Assembly: GCA_903922605.1 (NCBI GenBank)
Contig: CAIXUG010000077.1
Span: forward strand, 19,959 to 83,958
Length of the DNA: 64,000 nucleotides
Source of the DNA: an uncultured Verrucomicrobiota bacterium
Lineage (GTDB): Bacteria; Verrucomicrobiota; Verrucomicrobiia; Limisphaerales; UBA9464
Direction: 5' to 3'
Positions 55,046-62,963 of this stretch are shown piece by piece (positions within the stretch are counted from its first letter, which is position 1; each line of letters opens with the position of its first letter). Position numbers and translations under genes: made by a program. The notes beneath the pieces were generated by a model. The model saw only the letters and a list, made by a program, of their open reading frames with translations, was not told where the DNA came from and did not search any database.

Positions 55046-55315
55046 ATGGCACGCATCTGTGAGATTTCCGGGAAACGCCCCATCAAGGGCAACCATATTT
55101 GGCGTTCCGGTAAGGCGAAGAAAAAGGGCGGCATCGGTATGCACGTGACGGCGATCACGAAGCGCCGCTTTTTCCCGAACCTGCAAAAGGTGCGGGTGCT
55201 CCTGCCGAACGGTCAGGTGAAGCGCATCCGGGTCGCGGTCAAGGCCATGAAGAAGGGCCTGATCACGAAGGCTCCGCCCCGCAATTGGAAGAAGCCCGTG
55301 GCCAAGGCCGCCTAA
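55046..55315 (+). CDS. rpmB: 50S ribosomal protein L28
   Basis: 89 residues. It starts ARICEISGKRPIKGNHIWRSGKAKKKGGIG and contains RRFFPNLQKVRV and KRIRVAVKAMKKG, as in other L28 proteins. It has a single Cys and so no zinc ribbon. AAGG lies 12-15 bases before the ATG. It has its own promoter and terminator, so it is probably monocistronic. Confidence 0.95.
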   Translation: MARICEISGKRPIKGNHIWRSGKAKKKGGIGMHVTAITKRRFFPNLQKVRVLLPNGQVKRIRVAVKAMKKGLITKAPPRNWKKPVAKAA

Positions 55316-55343
55316 GTAAGCGCTCCCGATCCCTGCTTCAGCG

Positions 55344-55378
55344 AAAAGGCACAGTCCTCTGGGACTGTGCCTTTCTGC
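55344..55378 (+). terminator. intrinsic terminator of rpmB
   Basis: GGCACAGTCC pairs perfectly with GGACTGTGCC around a TCTG loop (55348-55371), preceded by AAAA and followed by TTTCTGCTTT. It is a strong terminator. Confidence 0.85.
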
Positions 55379-55389
55379 TTTGAGGCGAG

Positions 55390-55410
55390 GAGTAAACAGT
55401 AATCAGTGGG
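55390..55410. repeat. short GAGTAAACAGTAATCAGTGG repeat
   Basis: A single-arm member of the family at 49097 and 54198, lying just after the rpmB terminator. Confidence 0.5.
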
Positions 55411-55434
55411 CAGACACGCGAGCCGCTGCGCAAA

Positions 55435-55538
55435 GCCCCAGACCCCAAACGCCAGACCCGAGACCCCAGCTTCCCCAGCCCCAAGATTTCCGGCCACCTG
55501 ACCTCGGACCTTGGACCCGGAACCCGAGACCGGGCACC
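55435..55538. repeat. GACCCGAGACCCC / GACCTTGGACCCGG repeat
   Basis: The first half uses CAGACCCCAAACGCCAGACCCG words and the second CCTCGGACCTTGGACCCGGAACCCGAGACC words. It ends at the stop codon of smpB. Same family as 16251-16384 and the recG insert. Confidence 0.65.
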
Positions 55539-55994
55539 TCACCTTCCCCGCCGGTCGTGCATCAGGGCGCGTTTCATCTCCCGTTCCGAGTCGCGCTTCT
55601 TCATGTCCTCGCGCTTGTCGTAATCGGCCTTGCCCTGGCCGACCACGAGCTGGAGTTTGACCTTGCCATTCTTCCAGTAAAACGAAAGGGGGACGATGGT
55701 GTTGCCCTTGACCTTCCCGAGTTCGGCCAGCTTGCGGATTTCGGTGCGGTTTAGCAGCAGTTTCCGGGGGGCCTTGGGCGCGTGGTTGGAGAGGTTCCCG
55801 TGGGAATACTCGTCAATGTAGGAGTTGTAGAGCCACACCTCATCACGCTCAACCTTGGCAAAGGCGTCGGCGATCTGCCCCTTGCCCGCCCGCAGCGATT
55901 TCACCTCCGTGCCGTGCAGGACGATTCCCGCCTCGAAGGTCTCGAGGATGAAGTAGTCCCGCCGGGCCTTGGAATTGGTGAGGATATCGACCAT
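55539..55994 (-). CDS. smpB: SsrA-binding protein SmpB
   Basis: 151 residues. SmpB carries tmRNA to stalled ribosomes. It has the typical ILTNSKARRDYFILETFEAGIVLHGTEVKSLR beginning (in segments), YNSYIDEYSHGN, and the basic C-terminal tail KADYDKREDMKKRDSEREMKRAL, which enters the mRNA channel. Start ATG at 55992-55994 lies 13 bases after a terminator-like hairpin, and no ribosome-binding site fits between them. The tmRNA gene is not in the window. Confidence 0.95.
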   Translation of the reverse strand: MVDILTNSKARRDYFILETFEAGIVLHGTEVKSLRAGKGQIADAFAKVERDEVWLYNSYIDEYSHGNLSNHAPKAPRKLLLNRTEIRKLAELGKVKGNTIVPLSFYWKNGKVKLQLVVGQGKADYDKREDMKKRDSEREMKRALMHDRRGR

Positions 55995-56027
55995 GAAACA
56001 AAAACAGCCGGAGAGCGCGCTCTCCGG
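55995..56027 (-). terminator. terminator-like hairpin directly upstream of smpB
   Basis: CCGGAGAGCG and CGCTCTCCGG form a perfect 10-base palindrome at 56008-56027. On the minus strand it is followed by CTGTTTTTGTTTC and then the smpB ATG. It ends the rpoZ transcript and may attenuate smpB. Confidence 0.75.
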
Positions 56028-56051
56028 CCGTGGTAAACGAGCGGCTTGGGA

Positions 56052-56312
56052 TCAGGCGGCGCGTTTGGCGCGGCGCTTGACGGGCGCAGGGGGCTGGACG
56101 GCGTCGTTGGGAGATTCCCAGCCGATCTTTTCCTCGATGAGCTCCAGCAGGGCGACGTCAGCGGCCCCCATGCCCGGGGTCACCTCGACGAGCGGGCGGC
56201 TGAGGCCGCCACCACCGCTGTTCAGCTGGCGGACGCGACGGGAAACAAGGTTTACCAGCACGTGCGCGTTGCCCACCTTTTCGAGGGCCCGCTTTGTAAG
56301 TTCGATGTTCAT
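56052..56312 (-). CDS. rpoZ: DNA-directed RNA polymerase omega subunit
   Basis: 86 residues. Omega helps beta' folding. The family pattern is clear in NIELTKRALEKVGNAHVLVNLVSRRVRQLNSG and RPLVEVTPGMGAADVALLELIEEKIGW (read in segments). The C-terminal tail is rich in Pro, Lys and Arg. It is separated from smpB by a terminator hairpin on the same strand. Confidence 0.87.
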   Translation of the reverse strand: MNIELTKRALEKVGNAHVLVNLVSRRVRQLNSGGGGLSRPLVEVTPGMGAADVALLELIEEKIGWESPNDAVQPPAPVKRRAKRAA

Positions 56313-56384
56313 CAGGACAGAAATTGTTACCGCGAAAGAATCTGTAAGTTAGCGCCGGGGTGGTCCGGGGCAACACAAAATTCC

Positions 56385-56957
56385 ATGGAGCGCAGCATGG
56401 CGTGCCGGCACCGGTTCGCCTACCGTTGGGCCGTGCTTTCCACGTTACGCTTCTTTGGCATCGTGAATGCCGCGATCTGGCTGGGTGCGGCCGTGTTCCT
56501 GACCTTTGTGGCCGGACCGGCCATCTTTTCCCCGGCCATGCTCGAAGTGCTGCCGCGCTACCATGCCGGCCGGGTCGCGCAGATCCTGCTCGGACGCTAC
56601 TTCATCCTTCAGCACATCTGCGGGGCCGTTGCCGTGCTGCATCTGGTGGCGGAATGGCTGTACGCCGGGCGCAACCCGCGCCGTTTCGGCCTGTGGCTGC
56701 TGGTTGTCCTGGTCGGGCTGGGACTGCTGGGCGGCTTCTGGCTGCAACCGAAGATGAAGGACCTCCACACGGTCAAATACGCCGCCAACGCCACGCCGGT
56801 GCAGCGGGAGGCCGCTGGAAAGTCGTTCGGCCTCTGGCACGGCATCTCACAGACAATGAATCTGCTGATGCTGGGCGGGGTGCTGGTGTATTTCTGGCGC
56901 ACGGTGAATGCGTCCGTGCCCACCCGGATCGGGCGCAATGCCCGACTGCCCAACTGA
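56385..56957 (+). CDS. DUF4149-like four-helix membrane protein
   Basis: 190 residues from the ATG at 56385; ATG at 56397 and GTG at 56433 are alternatives, and the conserved part begins LRFFGIVNAAIWLGAAVF. Four membrane helices are visible, with conserved FVAGPAIF, HICGAVAVLHLVAEW, and FGLWHGISQTMNLLML. Function is unknown. It is divergent from rpoZ and convergent with rsfS. Confidence 0.78.
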   Translation: MERSMACRHRFAYRWAVLSTLRFFGIVNAAIWLGAAVFLTFVAGPAIFSPAMLEVLPRYHAGRVAQILLGRYFILQHICGAVAVLHLVAEWLYAGRNPRRFGLWLLVVLVGLGLLGGFWLQPKMKDLHTVKYAANATPVQREAAGKSFGLWHGISQTMNLLMLGGVLVYFWRTVNASVPTRIGRNARLPN

Positions 56958-56972
56958 GGTGGCAGTGCCGTT

Positions 56973-57350
56973 TCAGGCAGTCGTCGGATCCGCCTTTTTG
57001 CGGGTGCGGGGTTTGGCCACGCGGGGGGCATCGCTCCACAGGCCTTCGAGGTCGTAACGCTCCCGCACATCCGTCTTCATCAGATGGACGATGACGTCGA
57101 AGAAGTCGGCCACAATCCAGTTGGTCTGGGCGCTGCCCTCGGTGACGTGCGGCTTGATGCCGTGCTCCTCCTGGAGCTGGTCAAAAATCTCGGATTCGAT
57201 GGCGCGCAGGTGCGGTTCGCTGGTGCCGGTCGCGATCACGAAGAAGTCCGTCACGCTCGACAGCTTGCGCACGTCGAGCACGACCACGTTCTCCGCCTTC
57301 CTGTTCTCGGCCAGTTCCCGGCACAACTGCGCCATCTTTTTCGAATCCAT
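56973..57350 (-). CDS. rsfS: ribosomal silencing factor RsfS
   Basis: 125 residues. RsfS binds L14 and blocks subunit joining when nutrients are scarce. Motifs are NVVVLDVRKLSSVTDFFVIATGTSEPHLRAI and QTNWIVADFFDVIVHLM, followed by RERYDLEGLWSDAP (all typical). The Lys/Arg-rich tail is variable in the family. Start ATG is at 57348-57350. Confidence 0.94.
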   Translation of the reverse strand: MDSKKMAQLCRELAENRKAENVVVLDVRKLSSVTDFFVIATGTSEPHLRAIESEIFDQLQEEHGIKPHVTEGSAQTNWIVADFFDVIVHLMKTDVRERYDLEGLWSDAPRVAKPRTRKKADPTTA

Positions 57351-57418
57351 CGGACGGGCAGCCTGCCTGAACTCCGGCGGAATTCAAAGCGCTTTGTCCC
57401 GGACGAAGGAAAGGAGGG

Positions 57419-57460
57419 GGATTTGCCAGGATGAACCGGATTTACAGGATTTGAAATGGG
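57419..57460. repeat. CCGGATTTACAGGATTTGA repeat, copy 1
   Basis: The sequence AGGATGAACCGGATTTACAG followed by GATTTGAAATGGG is nearly identical to the copy at 58399-58442 in the same orientation. The two copies flank the RDD gene. Confidence 0.8.
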
Positions 57461-57541
57461 ACACTCCGACCCTGAATCCTGTCAAAACGCTCCTTGCGGG
57501 TCGGCGGGCGGGCGGTTTGCCCGTCCACCCTGCTTTGTCAT

Positions 57542-58135
57542 TCAGGGCGAGATGGAAGCGGAGACATCGGCCACCGGCGGTGATTTGATTTTGGGTGGTG
57601 CATGGACGACCACCGTACCGGCGATAAAATCATGCACCGAGCGCCGTTCCTTATTGGTCAGCAAGATGATCAGTTCGCTCCAAACCCAGGCCGTGGAGAT
57701 CATCACCAGAGGATGATACCAAACGGGTGCCAGTCCCTTCAGCGTGGTCGTGCGCTCCACCCCGAGGGCCAGATATTCGGCATCAGACAAGTGGAACAAT
57801 GGCACGACCAGGGCGATGGATTCCAACAAGCTGAGAATGAATGTGGGCAAATGTCGGAGCAATGCCTCGCGATAGCCAACCGGTGATCCATCCAGTTTGC
57901 GAATCCGAATCCCTAAAATGAGCTTGCCCGGCGTGCCCCCAAATCGCCGGACCAGATAGACCGAAAAAAACAGGCTGAAAAGGGAGCTGAAGACCAGGAT
58001 ATACGCCAAGAACAGGCGGTAATGGGTGATTCCCCAGATCGAGAATTTGAGGAGGGGAATCAAAAAAATAAAATCCAGCAGCATGGAACCAGACCGGGCC
58101 CAGAAACCGGCGTACCGCAGATGAGGAATTGTCAT
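57542..58135 (-). CDS. RDD-family membrane protein
   Basis: 197 residues. It begins LRYAGFWARSGSMLLDFIFLIPLL, an RDD-like motif with Arg and Asp in the first helix, and continues with VRRFGGTPGKLILGIRIRKLDG, the most typical segment. Four to five membrane helices are visible. The function of most RDD proteins is unclear; some move ions or compatible solutes. It is flanked by direct repeats. Confidence 0.85.
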   Translation of the reverse strand: MTIPHLRYAGFWARSGSMLLDFIFLIPLLKFSIWGITHYRLFLAYILVFSSLFSLFFSVYLVRRFGGTPGKLILGIRIRKLDGSPVGYREALLRHLPTFILSLLESIALVVPLFHLSDAEYLALGVERTTTLKGLAPVWYHPLVMISTAWVWSELIILLTNKERRSVHDFIAGTVVVHAPPKIKSPPVADVSASISP

Positions 58136-58262
58136 GATTTAATTGCCGTCTCTCGATCAAATTATCTGGCCGCAATTTGATGAAATCACCTGGGCTTTTA
58201 CAAGGCTGACGATGTCTCGGCCAAATCCGGTCCACTCTTTCGAAATCCTCCCCCTCGTCCCC

Positions 58263-58338
58263 CTCATAATCCTTCTCTTAATCGTAATCTTAATCACGCC
58301 ACTGCGGGAGCGACGATTAAGAGTAAGCTGGGATTAGG
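58263..58338. repeat. TAATCGTAATCTTAATC palindromic repeat
   Basis: The left arm CATAATCCTTCTCTTAATCG faces GACGATTAAGAGTAAGCTGG on the right, so CTCTTAATCGT and ACGATTAAGAG pair exactly. The centre is CACTGCGGGAG. Confidence 0.7.
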
Positions 58339-58398
58339 ACCGGAAAGCCGTCATTCCGCCCGCCATTCCAGGGTCAACCTCAAAGCTTGGGACAAGCT

Positions 58399-58442
58399 GG
58401 GAATTTGACAGGATGAACCGGATTTACAGGATTTGAGATGGG
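58399..58442. repeat. CCGGATTTACAGGATTTGA repeat, copy 2
   Basis: Directly repeated relative to 57419-57460, with one or two differences at the edges. It ends 15 bases before the response-regulator stop codon. Confidence 0.8.
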
Positions 58443-58456
58443 GCTGCTCCGCCCCC

Positions 58457-59101
58457 TCACTCCGCCCACGACTGCAAAGTCGACATGATAGCCGCCGTCC
58501 GGTTTTCCACGCCCAATTTCTGGAAGATGTGCTCCAGGTGCTTCTTCACCGTGGCCGGGGCCATGCCGAGAATGGTGGCAATGTCCGGGTTGCTCTTGCC
58601 CTCGATGAGCCAGAAGAGAACTTCCGCCTCGCGGGCGGTGACCCCCAGCCGCTCCAGTTCGTCGGGACGCTGCGGGCGGGTGGGCCGGACGGCCATCCCC
58701 GTCTGGTGACGCCGGTCCAGCCGGGCACGGATGGAAGAAAGCAGATCCTCCACCTTCACCGGCTTGGTGAGGTAGTCGTCCGCCCCCTGGTTCATGCCGG
58801 AACGGACATCGCCCCGTTCGCTGCGAGCGGTGAGGAAGACAAACGGGATTGGCGCGGTCGTCGGCTGGTTCCGTAGCCGGGCCAGCACCCCGAAGCCGTC
58901 CAGCCCCGGCATCATCAGGTCGCACAGGATCAGGTCGGGAAGCTCGGCCAGCGCCACCGCCACGCCCTCTTCGCCACCGGGCGCGCCGAGCGCCTGGAAA
59001 CCTTCGGCGCGGAGGATGGTGACGAGGTTCCGCAGCATCTGCGGCTCGTCCTCGATGACCAGGATGCGGGCGGAGGGTTCGGGGGAGGCGGTCGGATTCA
59101 T
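58457..59101 (-). CDS. LuxR-type response regulator
   Basis: 214 residues. Receiver domain: acidic EDEP, phospho-acceptor Asp in LILCDLMMPG, Thr in FLTARSE and Lys in LTKPVKVED. A LuxR helix-turn-helix is at the C-terminus (LGVTAREAEVLFWLIEGKSNPDIA, MAPATVKKHLEHIFQKL). It overlaps the sensor kinase stop as ATGA and is its cognate partner. Confidence 0.92.
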   Translation of the reverse strand: MNPTASPEPSARILVIEDEPQMLRNLVTILRAEGFQALGAPGGEEGVAVALAELPDLILCDLMMPGLDGFGVLARLRNQPTTAPIPFVFLTARSERGDVRSGMNQGADDYLTKPVKVEDLLSSIRARLDRRHQTGMAVRPTRPQRPDELERLGVTAREAEVLFWLIEGKSNPDIATILGMAPATVKKHLEHIFQKLGVENRTAAIMSTLQSWAE

Positions 59102-61752
59102 GCGGAAGAGGGGGCAAAGAGGGGCACCCGCACGATGGCGGTCGTGCCGGTGCCTTCGTGGCTGTCGAGTTCGATGGTGCCGCGGTGGAGATCGAGGCAG
59201 TGGCGGATGACGACCAGGCCGAGGCCGGTGCCGGGCAGGTGGCGGACGTTGCTCCCGCGCTGGAAGGCCGTGAACAGCCGGGCGCGATCCGCTTCCGGGA
59301 TGCCCACGCCGTGGTCGCGCACGGTGAACACGGCGTCGTTGCCGTCGCGGTCCACCCCGAATTCCACCGGGCTGCCCGGGCGCGAATACTTCACGGCGTT
59401 TGAGAGAAGGTTTGAGCAGATGTGCCGCAGCAGATCCATATCGCCGTTCCTGACCGTGGGCAGCTCACCCAAGGTCAGACGGATCGGGCAGCGGTGGTCG
59501 GTGGCCAGCGTCAGCTCCTGTGTCCAGCGGCGGCAGGCCTCATCGAGATCAAATGGGGCGGTGCGGAACTCGAGCCGGCCGGCCTCCATCTTGCCGAACA
59601 GCAGCACCTCCTCCATCAGCGAGGCCATGCGCCAGGCATGGCTCTGGATTGCCCGCAGATGTTCGGTGCGTTCCGCTGCGGAGAGCCGTTCCTGGTAGCG
59701 CTCCAGGATTTCGGCGGACGAGTGGATGATGCCGATGGGTGTGCGAAATTCGTGCGACACCAGGGAGACGAAGGAGCTCTTGAGCCGGCTCAGCTCCCGC
59801 TCGCGGGCCAGCGAGCGCAGCAATTCCTCCTCCGCCAGCTTGCGCTCGTTGATGCTCAGGGCCAGCGCGAGGATGCACTTCTCGCCCTTCAGCTCGATCA
59901 GCTCCGCCGAGATGAGCATGGTGCCTAACGTGCCGTCGCGGGCGCGCAAACCCGATTCGAACGAGTGTACAAACCCCTGCGCCCGTAGGAGGCGGAAAAA
60001 TTCCGTGCGGTCGGCCAGATTGGGCCAGACACCGAGCTCCGACGTGGTCCGGCCGATCACCTCGGCGCGCGTGTAGCCCGATTCCTTGAGGAAGGACTCG
60101 TTGACCTCGATGAGACGCTCGTCGGCGACCCGCACCAGTGACACGTTGGCCGGGATGGCGCGGAATGCCTTGCTGAAACGCTCCTCCGATTCCCGCAGCC
60201 GCTGAGTGCTGGCCTGGAGCTCCGCCTCGGCGCGCTTGCGCTCAATGGCCAGTGCCGTCTGCCCGGCGACGAAACCGATCAACCGCTTGTCCTCCTCGCC
60301 GTAGGCCGTCTCGTCATGCTGGTCCTGCACCGCCATCACGCCGAAGGTGCGGCCGTCCACCGTAAGCGGGACGCCCAGCCATACCGCTGCCGGACGTCCG
60401 ATGGGGAGGCATTCGCCGGTCGCTATCAGCTCCTGCATTTCCTTCTGCGCCACCAGGATTGGGCGGCCGATGCGGATCACGTACTCGGTCATGCCCCGTG
60501 CGGCCCGGCGCGGCGGCGGGGCCGGATCGTGGTCATCGCGGTAATAGGGGAAGCTGACCGTTTCGGCGACCGGATCATAGAGCGCCAGATAGAAGCTGCG
60601 CGCCCGCATCAGCGTGCCAATGATCTCATGGATGCGCCGGTACAGGCTGGGCAGATCGGCGACGGCATGGACCGCCTCCGAGATTTCCAGGAGGGCCTTC
60701 TGCACGCGTTCGGCGCGCACGCGTTCGGCAATCTCCCGCTTGAGCTGTTCGTTGGCCCCGACCAGCTCCACCGTGCGTTCGGCGATGCGGCGTTCGAGGT
60801 CGGTGTTCAGCTGCTGCAGCTGCCGCTCGGCGCGTGCCCGCACGAGCTTGTTGGCGCAGATGGAGGCGATCGCCCGGAGAATGACCAGGTGTTCCTCGGT
60901 AAAGAAACCAGGTGCCGAATGCTCGGAATCAATGACGCCCAGGACCTGGCCTTCGGACACAATGGGCACCGCCATTTCCGAGCGTCGTGGTATGTCGTCA
61001 ACAATGTAGCGGGCATCCAGCCGCGCATCGGCCACCAGCTCTGCCGCACCATTGGCTGCGGCGGCCCCGACGATGCCCTGGCCCAGCGGGATTTCGATGG
61101 GCGAAAGGATTTCCCGCTCGCGCGGATTTTTTGGTCCGTAGGCGGCCTTTTGCACCAGAACTCCACGGGCCGCATCCAGCAGGTAGATGACGCAGTCCTC
61201 GAAGCCGAGCCGGGCGATGCAAAGACGGGTGATGTCCCAGAGGATGTCCTCTTCGGTGTGGAGCGCGGAAAGCGTGGTGGCGAACTCGTTGATCGTGCGG
61301 GTGGCCGCCTCACTGCGACGCAGTCGTTCCGTCGCGTCCCTTTGGGCCGTGATGTCGCGGATGTTCACGACCACGCCGTTCACGGACGGATCATGCAGCA
61401 GGGCGGTGCCGGTGGCTTCCAGCCAGATCACGCGGCCGTCGGGGCGCACGGCACGGTAAGCCGGGATATGGATGGGCATGCCCGGATTCTGCAGGCCGCG
61501 GATATGGGCTTCCCGGATGATGTGCGCATCCTCCGGATGAACGATCTCCAACCCGATCCGGCGGAGCGCCTCTTCGGGCGTGAAACCAAACACCCGCTCG
61601 GTCGAGGGACTTCCGTAGAGAAACTTCCCCTCCGCATCGAGGACGATCACGACATCCGGCGCGTGCTCGATGAGCGCGCGGAAACGGCTGTCGCCCGCCC
61701 CGAAGCCGGAATTCGGGTCTCCGCCCGCCGTTGTTGTGGTTGGTTCGTTCAC
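59098..61752 (-). CDS. multi-sensor histidine kinase (PAS-GAF-GAF-PAS)
   Basis: 884 residues, no membrane helix. Domain order is PAS (about 20-145, FRALIEHAPDVVIVLDAEG), GAF (about 165-310), coiled coil (about 310-355), second GAF (about 360-515), PAS (about 530-650), HisKA with the His in SLVSHEFRTPIG (about 670) and an ATPase domain with LSNAVKYS, DHGVGIP and GTGLGLVVI. Multiple soluble sensors suggest intracellular small-molecule or redox input. It is co-transcribed with the response regulator through an ATGA overlap. Confidence 0.92.
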   Translation of the reverse strand: MNEPTTTTAGGDPNSGFGAGDSRFRALIEHAPDVVIVLDAEGKFLYGSPSTERVFGFTPEEALRRIGLEIVHPEDAHIIREAHIRGLQNPGMPIHIPAYRAVRPDGRVIWLEATGTALLHDPSVNGVVVNIRDITAQRDATERLRRSEAATRTINEFATTLSALHTEEDILWDITRLCIARLGFEDCVIYLLDAARGVLVQKAAYGPKNPREREILSPIEIPLGQGIVGAAAANGAAELVADARLDARYIVDDIPRRSEMAVPIVSEGQVLGVIDSEHSAPGFFTEEHLVILRAIASICANKLVRARAERQLQQLNTDLERRIAERTVELVGANEQLKREIAERVRAERVQKALLEISEAVHAVADLPSLYRRIHEIIGTLMRARSFYLALYDPVAETVSFPYYRDDHDPAPPPRRAARGMTEYVIRIGRPILVAQKEMQELIATGECLPIGRPAAVWLGVPLTVDGRTFGVMAVQDQHDETAYGEEDKRLIGFVAGQTALAIERKRAEAELQASTQRLRESEERFSKAFRAIPANVSLVRVADERLIEVNESFLKESGYTRAEVIGRTTSELGVWPNLADRTEFFRLLRAQGFVHSFESGLRARDGTLGTMLISAELIELKGEKCILALALSINERKLAEEELLRSLARERELSRLKSSFVSLVSHEFRTPIGIIHSSAEILERYQERLSAAERTEHLRAIQSHAWRMASLMEEVLLFGKMEAGRLEFRTAPFDLDEACRRWTQELTLATDHRCPIRLTLGELPTVRNGDMDLLRHICSNLLSNAVKYSRPGSPVEFGVDRDGNDAVFTVRDHGVGIPEADRARLFTAFQRGSNVRHLPGTGLGLVVIRHCLDLHRGTIELDSHEGTGTTAIVRVPLFAPSSA

Positions 61753-61765
61753 TGCGTCCTAGGTC

Positions 61766-61784
61766 GTAGGAGTAAACTCCTAAC
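61766..61784. repeat. TAGGAGT-AA-ACTCCTA palindrome upstream of the sensor kinase
   Basis: TAGGAGT and ACTCCTA pair exactly around AA, with GTCG/CCGAC flanks extending the stem. It lies 15-32 bases before the kinase start codon on the minus strand. It could be a regulator site or a leader hairpin. Confidence 0.4.
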
Positions 61785-61879
61785 CGACGCCCGCAGAGGC
61801 GTCGATACGCCTGTTGCCGTATGGGGCCGGTGCCGCGGAACAAAGCCGCGAGGGGTTTCCAATTCTGATTGACTCATTT

Positions 61880-61896
61880 ACTTTGCAGTGCAAAGT
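61880..61896. promoter_or_regulatory. palindromic operator ACTTTGCAGTGCAAAGT, site 1
   Basis: Perfect 8-base arms around a central G, ending seven bases before the ATG of the membrane-protein gene at 61903. An identical core occurs at 62864-62880. The position over the start region suggests repression by the winged-helix protein encoded in the same operon. Confidence 0.75.
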
Positions 61897-61902
61897 GAAT
61901 GC

Positions 61903-62520
61903 ATGAACGAGGCGGCCGCCAAGGAACAGCTCCAGACCATTCGCACCCTCATGGAACGGGTCGCGCTCTACCGGCGCGCCCTCGCGCCGATGATGCTGGC
62001 GGCCGGCACGCTGGGCCTGGTCGCGGCGGCCGTCGGATGGTTTGCCCCGCTGGAAACGGCCACGGGCTTTTTTGCGCTCTGGCTGCTCACCGCGGCCGTC
62101 GTGATCGTCACCTGCTTCCTGCTCATCCGCCGGCAGGCCATCGTGGATGCCGAGCCGTTCTGGACCCCGCCCACCCGGCGGGTCGCGTTGGCGGCGCTCC
62201 CGGCCGCCTTCGTCGCCGCCATGGTGACGCTCTTCAAAGGGGAATCGGAGACCTGGATTGCGGGCGGCCTGCTCTGCGTCTGGCTGGTGTGCCACGGTCT
62301 GGCACTGCATGCGGCCGGCTTTTTCATGCCCCGGGGGATCCGCTGGTTTGGGTGGGGATTTGTCCTTTTCGGAATCGGACTGGCGATGGCCATCAAGGTT
62401 TTTCCGGTTTATCAGCCGTCGTTTCACAAGGCCCACCTGGTCATGGGCATGACCTTCGGTCTGGGGCATCTCGCCTATGGGCTTTATCTGCGCGCAACCG
62501 GGAGGGAATCCGCCGCGTGA
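61903..62520 (+). CDS. integral membrane protein co-transcribed with a winged-helix regulator
   Basis: 205 residues. A soluble N-terminal helix (NEAAAKEQLQTIRTLMERVALYRR) precedes about six membrane helices (from about 28 to 200). No family motif was recognised. Its stop overlaps the regulator's GTG start, so they are coupled. An operator palindrome lies just before the start codon. In other bacteria such pairs often respond to stress, but no role can be assigned here. Confidence 0.8.
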   Translation: MNEAAAKEQLQTIRTLMERVALYRRALAPMMLAAGTLGLVAAAVGWFAPLETATGFFALWLLTAAVVIVTCFLLIRRQAIVDAEPFWTPPTRRVALAALPAAFVAAMVTLFKGESETWIAGGLLCVWLVCHGLALHAAGFFMPRGIRWFGWGFVLFGIGLAMAIKVFPVYQPSFHKAHLVMGMTFGLGHLAYGLYLRATGRESAA

Positions 62521-62825
62521 ACCCAGAGCCGTTTCTCCAGCTCGACCGGGTCATCCACGAAAAGGGACGGCTTGCGCTCATGTCGTTGCTGGCGGCGACC
62601 GACGAGCTGTCGTTCACCGACCTGCGCGACACCCTCGGCATGTCCGACGGCAATCTCATGTCGCACGTCCGGACGCTGCAGGAGGCCGGCTACGTCGCGG
62701 TCACCAAGTCCTTCCGCGAAAGCCGACCGCTGACGACCTGTTCTCTGACGAAGAGTGGCCGGGCCGCCTTCGTCACCTACATCGGTCTGCTGGAGCAGAT
62801 CGTCGCGCAAACCAAGAATCGTTGA
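62517..62825 (+). CDS. winged-helix transcriptional regulator (HTH_34-like)
   Basis: 102 residues from a GTG at 62517 that overlaps the previous stop, with GGGAGGG about 11 bases upstream. The winged helix spans HEKGRLALMSLLAATDELSFTDLRDTLGMSDGNLMSHVRTL and TKSFRESRPLTTCSLTKSGR. It is an ArsR/MarR-like small regulator without an effector domain. It probably binds the palindromes at 61880 and 62861. Confidence 0.85.
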   Translation: MNPEPFLQLDRVIHEKGRLALMSLLAATDELSFTDLRDTLGMSDGNLMSHVRTLQEAGYVAVTKSFRESRPLTTCSLTKSGRAAFVTYIGLLEQIVAQTKNR

Positions 62826-62860
62826 ACCAAACTTTGAACGACCAACCAAACGCATGGTCA

Positions 62861-62883
62861 TTCACTTTGCAGTGCAAAGTGAA
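62861..62883. promoter_or_regulatory. palindromic operator, site 2, upstream of ispH
   Basis: TTC-ACTTTGCA-G-TGCAAAGT-GAA is a perfect 11-base inverted repeat. Its core equals site 1. It lies 80 bases before the ispH start codon and 35 bases after the regulator's stop codon. Confidence 0.75.
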
Positions 62884-62887
62884 GTAA

Positions 62888-62952
62888 GTTTCGAATTTCG
62901 AACTGCGAACCGAAAGCCGCGAACTGCGAGTCCCGAACCGAAAACTGAAAAC
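62888..62952. repeat. TTTCGAATTTCGAACTGCGAACC repeat
   Basis: A run of CGAATTTCGAACTGCGAAC and CGAACTGCGAGTCCCGAACC words fills the space between the second operator and ispH. Relatives are at 26655, 40361 and 52784. Confidence 0.65.
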
Positions 62953-62963
62953 GTTCTCCCACC

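Larger units (their letters stand above)
58136..58456. other. intergenic region of repeats
   Basis: No gene is present. It holds the AATCCTTCTCTTAATC palindrome (58263-58338) and the second CCGGATTTACAGGATTTGA copy. A 64-codon open frame at 58143-58337 is translated repeat and was not called. Confidence 0.6.

Noticed and set aside
58143..58337. 64-codon open frame with a hydrophobic stretch (LIILLLIVILI)
   Set aside because: The hydrophobic residues come from translating the TAATCGTAATC repeat.
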